A stretch of DNA of 64,000 bases. Source: Phycisphaerae bacterium RAS2. Its GTDB lineage: Bacteria > Planctomycetota > Phycisphaerae > UBA1845 > UTPLA1. The translations under genes and the position numbers were made by a program. Under the pieces are notes generated by a model that did no database searches, was not told the origin of the DNA, and saw nothing but the letters and a program-made list of their open reading frames with translations. Numbering within the stretch: the first letter of the stretch is position 1; the number at the start of each line of letters is the position of its first letter. The DNA lies in contig CP036352.1 in the NCBI GenBank assembly GCA_007753915.1, positions 3,225,306-3,289,305 of the forward strand, in the 5' to 3' direction. This document shows positions 10,401 to 16,408 of this stretch, piece after piece.

Positions 10401-13400
10401 CTGCTGCGGCTGTTGTTGGCGGCCGCCCCCGCCCGGCTGCCCCGGCTGACCGGGTTGGCCCGGCTGACCCGGTTGCGGCTGCGGCATCGGCACGGCTTGC
10501 GGTTGCGCCGCCTTGCCCTTGCCCTTGGTCAGCGCCGCCTGGCCCTGGTTGAACACCTGCTCCAGCAGTTGTGCCGCCGTTGCGACATCCGCATGCCTTA
10601 GCGGGAACACCCGAATCACCGGTGTCGTATCGCCCTCCAGCAGCTCCTCGATCAGGTCCTCCAGTTCGTCCAGCAATTCCTCCGGACCCTGAAGAATCAA
10701 TTTGTTCGTGTCGGGATCGACCGTGATCGTGACATTCTGCTCCTCCATCGCCTTGCCGATCACCTGCTCCGGCGTCTGCGCGGCCGGCTGGGCGATCTCG
10801 CGGCGTCCCACGGCGCGAGGCTGGGGCGCGGCGGCCGGTTCGGCGGGTTTCTCCGCCGGCTCGGCGTGATTGTGCTGCGGTTCATCCTCTTCCGGCTGCT
10901 GCGCCGCGGACGACGCCTGCTGCGCGTCCACATCGTCATAGAGCGGATCATCGAACGATGTATAAATCACCTGCGTCAGCGAGTTCGCCAGTGCCCCCGG
11001 CAATGCGCACGCATGCTGCCGACACAACGAACAATCCTTCGGATGCGAGATGTACAGCGGCTGATTCGCTACGACCTGGCCTGTCGCCGCCGCGCCGATC
11101 GCACTCAACAGGCTCGCCGGCAGCACGCACGGCGACATCCCGCCGCCATCGCTGCGCCGCTCCGTGGCCGCGGGGGCCGGCGCGGCTTCTTCTTCCGGCT
11201 CGTCCGCGTGAATGTCGATCAACTGCACCGCGCTCGTGTCCAGCGCGCCCTGGATCGTGAGCTTCATGCCTTCGGGCCGATTCCGCTCCAGCAGCTTCGC
11301 CATCGCGGCCGGCGGAATCTTCGAATCGATGATGCGGATCTTCCCGCTCTGACCTCGTTTGGGCACGTCCCACATCTTCACCATCTCTTCGACTTGCTCG
11401 CGCTGCGCCGGCTTGCAATTTTGCACCAGCAGCGTCCGCTCGCTCGGACCTTCCGACAGGCTGATCCCGCTGCTCTTGCGATCCGGATTCAGCAAATCTT
11501 CAATATCAAACGCGATGTCGAACGCCTTGCGGTGCTTCAGCTCAATCGTGAAATACGACTTGCCGCCCGTGCTATCCTCCGGCCCGCCCTCGATCTTCCT
11601 CGCGTCGGCAAAGACCAGCCCCAGCAGCCGCTCGATCGTGTCGAAATCGCTTTCGACCTTCACTCCGACCAGCAGCGCGTTCTCGAACGTATCCGCGTAG
11701 ATCGTCACCGCGTCCGGCGCGGCCAGGCTCACCGCCGCGGCCGATTTCGCCGGCGCACCCGGCGCACCGCCGCCGCCCGCCGCGGGCGTCGTCTTCGCCG
11801 AAGCCGTCGGCGTCATCGCCAGCAACGCGCGCAGCTTCTTCTCATCCTCCTCCGCGTCCATCACCAGATACTTGCGGAAGTACGGCTGGTCATACGGCAC
11901 ATCAAGCTGCTCGTGCAACTGAATCAGCTTGGCCACTTCCTCGCGCGGACCATCGATCACAATCTGTCGGCCCGACGTGACAATCGTCGTCGCGCGGCCG
12001 CCGCTTGCCGCCACGGCGGGCTGACCCGGCGCGCCGGCCGGCTTGGCCCCGCCGCCGCTGCTGACCATGTTGCGCAAGGCCGACGCCAGTTCCTCCGCGC
12101 CGCGATGCTTCGCTTCGAGGATGATCCGCGCCGTGCGCGTCTCCTCTTCGGAGTCCATGTCGGCCGCCAGCTTCTTGATCTGATCCAGTTCCTTCACCGG
12201 CGCGCGCACCAGCAGCGCGTTCGTGATCGGCTCCGCCACGATCCGCACCTGCCCGCCCGGCGCGGCTCCGGCCGGTCGCGGCGGCTGACCCGGTTGCGCC
12301 GGCACCATCGCCGGCCCCGCTTTCGCGCCCACCGCCTGCAACAGGATCGGCGCGATCGACTCGGCCCGGGCATGACTCAATCGGATGATCGTCAGCTCGG
12401 CGTCGGACTCGATGTCCAGCGCCGCGATCAGCGGCTTGACCTTCTCAATCAATTCCGCCCCGCCGTACACCTGCACCGCATTGTTGAAGCCGTCGGCCAT
12501 GAAGAACGGGCCGCCCATCGCCCGCCCCGGCTGCGCCGGCGCCGATGGATACATTTGTCGCAGCAGCGCTGTCACGTCATCCGCGTCGGCCTTCTCCAGC
12601 GTGAACCGCTCCAGCCGCGCCTCGCCCGCCGCCGCCTGCTCGTCCAGCCGATCAATCAGCGGCTCGGCCTGCTTCCACTCCTTATCCGTGCAATACACGA
12701 CCAACATGCCGGTCGTGTCGTCCGGAATGATCCGCGGCCCGCCTCCGCCCGGCATCGGCGGCGGCTGACCCGGTTGACCGGGCTGACCCGGCGCCCGACC
12801 CGCGCCTTGAATCACCCGCGCCTGCTGCACTGCGATCATCGACTGCTGCACAATCGTCGCCACCACGCTCGGCGTCGCGGCCTTGAGCTTCACCACGTGT
12901 TCCTGCGATTCATCCCCTGCGACGTCCAGCTTCTCGATCGCCTCCTTCATGCGATCCAGATTCTGCCGGCTCGCCATCACGAGCAGCGAGTTCGCCGTCC
13001 GCACCGTCACGCGGTCGGCCGGCTGACCCGGCTTCGCCACCGGCGGGAACATCTGCATCAACTGCGCCGCCAGCGGACCGGCATCGGCGTGCGCCAGCTC
13101 GATCACCTCGCTGACCTGATTCTCCGACGGAACATCCCACTCTTTCACCGTGCGCTCGGCCGCCGCGATGCCCTCGGCTCCGCCGACAAGAATCACCGAA
13201 TTGGTCATCGGATCGGCGAAGATGTCGCGATCCATCGCCGCGCGATGCTCCGGCGAGACGTACATCGTCGGATCGCGCGCCAACGTCTGCTGCTCCTTTG
13301 CGAAGATTTGCTTCAGGCTCGTCGTCAGCGCGTTCGAGTCGGCGTATTGCAGCTTGATGACTTTCATCTCCGGCGTCTGCGGGCCGATCCCCGTGTCCAG

Positions 13401-14771
13401 CCGCGCCACCAGCTCACCGATCTCGTCCAGCATCCGCTGCGGCGCCTTGATCAGCAGCGCGTTGTTGCGGATGTCCGCGATGATGTCGATCTTCTTCGCC
13501 GTCTCGGCGGTTTGATCCACGCCGGGACCGGTCCGTCCCGGCGCCGTCGGCGCGGTGACTGGATACACCTGTCTCAACAGCGTTTGAAGATCCGACGCTT
13601 TCGACCGCTCCAGCTTGATGAACCGGCTCGGCCGCGGATCAAACTGCGGCGGGTCCTGCATGGTCACAATGGTTGACACGACATCCCGGAACCGCCGATG
13701 CTCGCGAACGAGGCCCGTCAGTTCGATCCGCTCGCCGTTGACCTGCGTTCCGTACGTATCCGAGAACCACGGCCGATACCGCTCGATGATCTCATACGGA
13801 TTCCAACCCTGCGGCACGTCGAACTGCACCAGCACGATGTCGAACTCACCCGGCTTGGCGCGATCCATCGCCTCGAACGAGTCGAACATCTTCTCCGCCG
13901 GAATCTCTCGCATCAGGTCCGGCAGCCGCTTGATCGTCAGGAAGTTCCCCTCGCGCTGGATCAGGTACTTGTTCAGCGGCCGCGCCAGCAGCAGCTCGTT
14001 CAACTGATCCATTGCCTCGACGTAGGTGAACGTCTTCGGGCTGTGGAACGTCAGGCTGTCCGAAATCGGCGGATCGGGCTGGTTCAGGAACGACAGCCCG
14101 CTCATTCGCGCGAAGTCCGACAGCACGTCGCTCCACGGCGTGTTTACATAATCAAACCGGTACGACCGCGAAGTCGGATCGACCGGCGCAACCGTGAACG
14201 TCATCATTGTCTTCGGCGCGTCCGCGTCATCCTTCTCCGCCGGCGCGGAAGACGCCCCGCCCGTCGCCAGCCTCGGCATGTCCGCCGCAGGTTGAGCGCC
14301 GGCGTGCTGCGACCCCGCTCGCGCGCCTGCGCCCGCACCGGCCGGTCCACGCGGACGACTCGCACCGTCGCGACCGCCCTCATTCATCCCGTTGAAGTTT
14401 TGCGTCGGCACGCCCTGGGGCGACGGCATCGTTGCCGGCCACGTCGAAGGCTGACCTTGACGCGTCGCGGTCATCGGTTGCGCCGGTTCGGGCTTCGCCG
14501 TCTCCGTCGATGCCGGCGGCGGTGTGCGCCGCATGGTCGGTTTCGACGGCGCGGGCTGCGTTGTCGAAGGTTGACTCGAAGCAGGCTGGCTCGTCGCCGG
14601 TTGGTTGATCGACTGCAAGGCCGCGCGGCGCGCGGCTTCCAGCGCGTCGTCGTTCGAGGGCTGCGTCGTCGCCTGACCCCGTGCGACGGCCGACAACACC
14701 AGCATCGCCGCGATCGAGCCAATCCCCGCTCGACCCCAGCGCCGAATATCCTGTCTCGCGTGCGACTTCAT
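1437..14771 (-). CDS. gspD: Giant secretin (GspD/PilQ superfamily) with about 40 N1-type modules
   Basis: A 4444-residue outer-membrane secretin, against about 600-800 for ordinary GspD. Order: signal peptide (1-33); Gln/Pro/Thr-rich linker to about 190; N0-like region (190-370); about 40 degenerate N1/NolW-like modules of 75-110 residues; secretin domain (about 4084-4334); charged tail. Each module has an 'L.hAdA..la..L..lf' helix, then 'vtiiaD.rTNSviV.a', then a helix ending in 'LD'. Modules form three blocks (about 375-1200, 1340-2600, 2820-4080), separated by linkers that each hold a hydrophobic, signal-like stretch. The secretin domain has VMIQVMIAEV near its start and VPVLGDIPGLGMLFRTT near its end, as in functional secretins. 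Several module loops carry PGQ or RGG tracts. The start at 14771 overlaps the upstream stop (TGATG) and has GGGAGGAAA upstream; a longer reading to 14888 would overlap the preceding gene. Last-but-one gene of the operon. Confidence 0.93.
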   Translation of the reverse strand: MKSHARQDIRRWGRAGIGSIAAMLVLSAVARGQATTQPSNDDALEAARRAALQSINQPATSQPASSQPSTTQPAPSKPTMRRTPPPASTETAKPEPAQPMTATRQGQPSTWPATMPSPQGVPTQNFNGMNEGGRDGASRPRGPAGAGAGARAGSQHAGAQPAADMPRLATGGASSAPAEKDDADAPKTMMTFTVAPVDPTSRSYRFDYVNTPWSDVLSDFARMSGLSFLNQPDPPISDSLTFHSPKTFTYVEAMDQLNELLLARPLNKYLIQREGNFLTIKRLPDLMREIPAEKMFDSFEAMDRAKPGEFDIVLVQFDVPQGWNPYEIIERYRPWFSDTYGTQVNGERIELTGLVREHRRFRDVVSTIVTMQDPPQFDPRPSRFIKLERSKASDLQTLLRQVYPVTAPTAPGRTGPGVDQTAETAKKIDIIADIRNNALLIKAPQRMLDEIGELVARLDTGIGPQTPEMKVIKLQYADSNALTTSLKQIFAKEQQTLARDPTMYVSPEHRAAMDRDIFADPMTNSVILVGGAEGIAAAERTVKEWDVPSENQVSEVIELAHADAGPLAAQLMQMFPPVAKPGQPADRVTVRTANSLLVMASRQNLDRMKEAIEKLDVAGDESQEHVVKLKAATPSVVATIVQQSMIAVQQARVIQGAGRAPGQPGQPGQPPPMPGGGGPRIIPDDTTGMLVVYCTDKEWKQAEPLIDRLDEQAAAGEARLERFTLEKADADDVTALLRQMYPSAPAQPGRAMGGPFFMADGFNNAVQVYGGAELIEKVKPLIAALDIESDAELTIIRLSHARAESIAPILLQAVGAKAGPAMVPAQPGQPPRPAGAAPGGQVRIVAEPITNALLVRAPVKELDQIKKLAADMDSEEETRTARIILEAKHRGAEELASALRNMVSSGGGAKPAGAPGQPAVAASGGRATTIVTSGRQIVIDGPREEVAKLIQLHEQLDVPYDQPYFRKYLVMDAEEDEKKLRALLAMTPTASAKTTPAAGGGGAPGAPAKSAAAVSLAAPDAVTIYADTFENALLVGVKVESDFDTIERLLGLVFADARKIEGGPEDSTGGKSYFTIELKHRKAFDIAFDIEDLLNPDRKSSGISLSEGPSERTLLVQNCKPAQREQVEEMVKMWDVPKRGQSGKIRIIDSKIPPAAMAKLLERNRPEGMKLTIQGALDTSAVQLIDIHADEPEEEAAPAPAATERRSDGGGMSPCVLPASLLSAIGAAATGQVVANQPLYISHPKDCSLCRQHACALPGALANSLTQVIYTSFDDPLYDDVDAQQASSAAQQPEEDEPQHNHAEPAEKPAEPAAAPQPRAVGRREIAQPAAQTPEQVIGKAMEEQNVTITVDPDTNKLILQGPEELLDELEDLIEELLEGDTTPVIRVFPLRHADVATAAQLLEQVFNQGQAALTKGKGKAAQPQAVPMPQPQPGQPGQPGQPGQPGGGGRQQQPQQVMVQQSPARIKVVPDPRTRSLMVISPPQDVPLIVDVLKKIDKRVPPAEGTLKIFALVNLDATQMAENLREIFSLPTARGGRGGGRGGQPGQPQTPEQVQQQIIQMQGGQPGQPGQATGATLSSTDNLKISADAQTNSIIAQGPPDVLDMMEGIIKDLEDKTNTTKPEMRRVALKNARATEIATIAKEVSAATANQGGGGQGGRGGRGGGQVSVTADARTNSVIVAGQTKDVDRVEQIVKDLDIQSEGSAIRQFSVKGDAAAIANQLKAVFVTSGAQQDIVINGDPGSGMVIVKAAEPQMKEIEEQIELLEKRIGITQEFRTIRVTIADAEAIAPKIQEIFREVRTTRGGKANVKITGSKSASTLYVLGADDDVFDQIKKVAAGMDVAPTGMEVRRYDLEHANAVDINNKLTEMMVKAAATGAMGNVKLDLVGVVPDGRTNSLIVTGGPITFGLIDRVLAQIDVPSERGQKNHLYQVVNARASDLANVLNSQLSRTMLPVPGQPPAVTISPDDASNTLVVTSSDSDYTEVEGLIKSLDVKGLAEGSRERKTFKLNYADPWSVANAVRVSFQTVNRNPTVREQVSVAEDGTTNSVIVTASKENMVEITTLIAELDKSSDARSEYVIDLANANAPDVASTLQQIFDAQNAGRRQRSSATIRAVAGSAKIVCFANQTEYEQITNLVKMLDSVEGGRSVHTVTMPEMVPAKSVAENINKLFGTQAGGGRDGVKAEFHEPTNTLLVFASEAEFVKVNEEVIKKLSETPTVGALKFFKIPLKFAVADEVAKTLQDFFDKKGGVTRGRSSNLPPWMGGGETAAKQLDNQVTITAETTGNLLLVYCTDTTKEMIDGIIADIDTDAPQGGRTMEMVALKYMDAAEMIGILTEYLKVSKRTPADEGQRVIPWWMEGREEKKDEKVVLAGDLRLKAVESLNAVIVAGRPEGVEDALKKIKELDVERPDDSSAPQTFKLAHGNASEIANTLNNVFNDPKRQQDKSRGGSYGKPPTIVADTGTNSVIVWAKANDLSQIRKMIDNIDNQMEGATGEVRILQVPAGQSVDNLARLVERQLNDAERNRQQVQKDYKPDLVSIGAEPWASALLISGSKGKYEEAERIVKTLVAMGPAGGTTRKFISLNNQLTPTEAKKIIDSMQGGQSSQSGRGSGGFNRGDRGGRGDRGDRGGRGDGGGRRRDGGGDRGPRGDATWTQQRRYEKSLGLPVRRSSIVAGTVQGMLLNLSVATAMGQLPPSYEPMPTVRPSAELLAQADSDEDGSEQVSAGRGASTGAANQSATTQATKPVVGRVRPRSATTQPAEKKPATAVRPAARTVPTTQPTQSLTAEQMIQAAAQQGVDMSQMTEAAQEAFSRKLSGAPITAVEAGEEGIFIEGSDEDIEIIEALLQMLDTAIPTKKIEYKGLTNAQAKSLAETLKKVFEPLEPRGSRPVKPEDKVDIIADPTTNGLFIAATDEKMTQVLALIDKIEKEAEHTVRNVKTYQFRNRRVLEVGEVLGKIIDKYLSQRGLDKNVIQIETDPQTNSISIIAGETDLKFVEGIIKGLDAEPEPVDKEGRLSVGEADVMIIPLRVAKADALGALLNEILKKAATGDTPMKDFIRRFNLLDENGNRLQQVNLDRPVVIFGDKDSNSLVVASTKENCLIMKQVAGAFDVEPARAEVISQVVTLKFADASEVAEQVTKLLTDSQNLTARPGQSEKSGAPDGEAGALVYNAVVMADMRSNQLVVVGRPSSVKILTGLVESLDVKGLDVMPFQIVALEYANAGSLETALTAMMKERAEALPTGKSENAKKAETVIIKGDPRSRSLIIAAKPARMEELRALIRQLDKPATALVEDIRTITLKNGSAGDLATKLTELWKERAAQQEGGEGLKLETPAIVADERSNSLIVAASKGDFDAIKAVVDKIEALELNPMAKIQIITLKHASATTLKGAFTSLFDKRAEMRTVDGKSRPEDKVAIEVDDVSNSILFAGSQENFDLLKQKTAELDVEMVAPGVVEYFVCENVGAQRVKDTIDELFTDGIYRPGGARETEALKAREKVVVTIDTRANILIVSAAPENMEVIREIHKRMNSVATPWDVAITRLIDIQHGDSVKIAAQVNDYFDKLKEVRSEGEGGDKNAGGFGITIFADERSNRVVIGGTKDGIDSAVELVKKLDVPPGTPGQVMEVYRLTDASATRIGEMIKNVFEQRNKPREGDTGTKVASVPVTIEANTTTNSLLVNASREDHILIRDLVERLDRPSTVAEMTRVIPLGKAPAARVKEILEELYESGTGGGGEGSSGGGQSIAVVEDKRTNSVVVTAPPGELDNITKLVQRLDDTEVKGQVEVGVIAIENEDAKKMAELLNAVITGKGGPEGSTEAAGGEDAAARDIASTLISFGDKDFRGREILIRTMRENVQITYNERTNSIVAVAPPSALRLIESLVRKLDRIQKRAVLVKVFPLSYADSTKMVDLLNEMFAQEEGAEDQRAFQEGRSISVEGGSSSTAGVPTSGSQTGGSMKGTFGRPKTTFVPDERTNSVIVAGWPEDIDVVADVIDQLDSLPINERDNFVYSLNNATAEDVQSAMESFFSAESQRLDTLGDTVSPQRRMEQEVSVVAHPESNQLIVSVSPRYKDKVMTVMEQLDRPPPQVMIQVMIAEVSLDDRFEMGLEFALQELKFSETAVPGGNGVLQSSHFDVVGGTDLGAAGSGLGGFSFTITGEDFNFLVRALQADSRLEVIQRPMIMCQDNQQAQILIGQQVPIPQGTSSFAGQVNTAVQYQEVGVILRVEPHINPDGFVYMLVEPEISSLTDSTIQIAPGSFAPIINTRNASTSVAVKDGETVVIGGLITTTENQAESKVPVLGDIPGLGMLFRTTTRRKNKTELLIAMTPRVVRTVEDARRISIEARDISGLITPEMKQSPLMDKLQVKPETPFEVEDIDLAPDLEPGVEPVRYEGPGGESDDQQPSQPKPRYGPQVPRYGPMVPSGEEIVARRTAARAAAGVSE

Positions 14772-16408
14772 CACGGTTTCCTCCCGAGACCTTTGCCCGT
14801 CGGCGTCATCGGCGTCGGCGGCGGCGCCGCACTGGCCGACTGAACAGCTTCTGCCCCATCCGACTGCGCTTCCGGACTGGCCAGCCACGTGTCAATCGCA
14901 GCCGCCAGGTCCCCATCCGATCGCGCTTCCAGTTTCACCCGATCCGTGAACTTCCGGCCCAAGGGATACAGGTAGTAATTCCCGCTCGGCATCTTCACCA
15001 CGCCGCCGCGCGGATGAACCGCCAGCAACGTGCCGGTGTCCACTGCGCCCGGCGCCCCGGCCGGAATGACCTTTCGCGTCGTACCCCCCGTCGCGATCAA
15101 TTCCTGCGTGCCCTGATAGGTCACCAATCCTGATACACTCATGGTCGCGTCCGGCGGCGGGTCATTTACCGCGATCGGCGCTTCCACGCGCACTTCCGCG
15201 GACTCAACCGGCACGAGGTACGTCTGCTTACCGGCCCCGGGAGCGAACGACCGCGGCGGCAGCTTCTTGCCTGATGGGTAGGTCGCCGTCACCGCGACGC
15301 GCTGCGCTTTGAACTCATCAACGTCGGTCCGCCCCGGTTTGATCCGCATCGTCGGCAGCGTCTTCGTCTTGCCGTCATCGCCGGTCACCGTCACGTCGAC
15401 ATCCACCGGCTCCTTCGTGGAATTCTCGACCGCCAGATCGACGTACACCGGCGGCGGCGGCGGCGTGTGCGACGGTACGACGTAGGTCCAGTCTTTCTTC
15501 GCGTTGAAGTCCAGCCGCTCCGGGCCGAACGCCTTGCCGTCGACGTACGAGCCCATTACTTCCACCGCGTCGCCGAGTCCTTTGACGGGCTTCTGACTCT
15601 TGCCTGCCACGGTCTCGACAATCGGCTCTTCCGGCTGGCCCTCCCAGAAGTAGGTCACCTTCAGCGCCACCATCTTCAGGTCCTGATTGTCGATCAGCAC
15701 CACGTTCTCCGGCGGCGGCAGATACGTCTTGAAGATATTCCGCTTCGCAAGGATCGCCTGGAGCACTTCGCTCGGAAGCGCCTCGCGCGCCGGGGGCGGC
15801 GGTGCTTCACCCGCCTTGATTGCCTCCATCATCGTGACGGCCAGCGCCGCGTCCGGCATCTTCTTCTTGTCGATTTCCGGCAGCACCGGCGTCTCGATCG
15901 TCAACTCCAGCTTCAGCTCATCACGCATTCGGCCTTTGCCCTGAATCGGCGAAGCGCCCAGCTTGGTGATCTGTGCAAGGTACGGCGTGCGATACAGCTC
16001 GTTGACGAACGCTCGCGCCTTGTCAAACGGCCCCTCCGCCACGATCCGGTAGGCCACGGTCGTGATGTTTGTCTTGTTTCCGATCTTCGTGCCGCTGGTC
16101 GGCGTGAAGAAGGCCGCCTCGAAGCCGTGCCGCTGCGCGACTTCCTTGAGGCTCTTGCCGAACTGATTGGACGCGATCGAACGATCGTATGAAAACGTCT
16201 TTGACGCGGCGTCGAGCCACGTGCGCACCAGCCGCCGGCGCTGGCGCACGATGTTTTCCAGCCGGTCATTCTCCTCGCGCAATTCAACAATGCGCTTCTT
16301 GGAGTCCGTGATGGGCGATATGAAGAATAAATTCACGCCCTGATACAGAACGTACAACCCCACCGCTCCGCCGATCAGGAACAACAGGGTGCGCTCGCGC
16401 TGGTTCAT
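14771..16408 (-). CDS. GspM/PilO-like inner-membrane assembly protein with C-terminal GspC/PilP-like segments
   Basis: 545 residues: a short cytoplasmic N-terminus, one membrane helix at about 9-30, a coiled coil at about 35-65, then a ferredoxin-like PilO/GspM-type domain to about 190. GspM and PilO are normally under about 220 residues, so the remainder is an addition. After a Pro-rich linker comes LAKRNIFKTYLPPP, followed by a beta-rich stretch that resembles the RNxF start and homology region of GspC/PilP. Near the end LLAVHPRGGVVKMPSG looks like a second such element. This suggests a GspM-GspC-type fusion linking the inner-membrane platform to the secretin; no separate gspC is visible here. 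The ATGA overlap with the upstream gspL fixes the start. The PilO-like call is fairly sure; the GspC comparison is inference. Confidence 0.75.
   Translation of the reverse strand: MNQRERTLLFLIGGAVGLYVLYQGVNLFFISPITDSKKRIVELREENDRLENIVRQRRRLVRTWLDAASKTFSYDRSIASNQFGKSLKEVAQRHGFEAAFFTPTSGTKIGNKTNITTVAYRIVAEGPFDKARAFVNELYRTPYLAQITKLGASPIQGKGRMRDELKLELTIETPVLPEIDKKKMPDAALAVTMMEAIKAGEAPPPPAREALPSEVLQAILAKRNIFKTYLPPPENVVLIDNQDLKMVALKVTYFWEGQPEEPIVETVAGKSQKPVKGLGDAVEVMGSYVDGKAFGPERLDFNAKKDWTYVVPSHTPPPPPVYVDLAVENSTKEPVDVDVTVTGDDGKTKTLPTMRIKPGRTDVDEFKAQRVAVTATYPSGKKLPPRSFAPGAGKQTYLVPVESAEVRVEAPIAVNDPPPDATMSVSGLVTYQGTQELIATGGTTRKVIPAGAPGAVDTGTLLAVHPRGGVVKMPSGNYYLYPLGRKFTDRVKLEARSDGDLAAAIDTWLASPEAQSDGAEAVQSASAAPPPTPMTPTGKGLGRKP

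Noticed and set aside
10866-13676. 936-residue plus-strand open frame
   Set aside because: It is the opposite strand of the secretin modules; Arg/His-rich composition is typical of antisense frames in GC-rich genes.
1437-14771. Module repeats as an assembly duplication
   Set aside because: Modules differ strongly in sequence, so they are not recent copies; only the fold pattern repeats.
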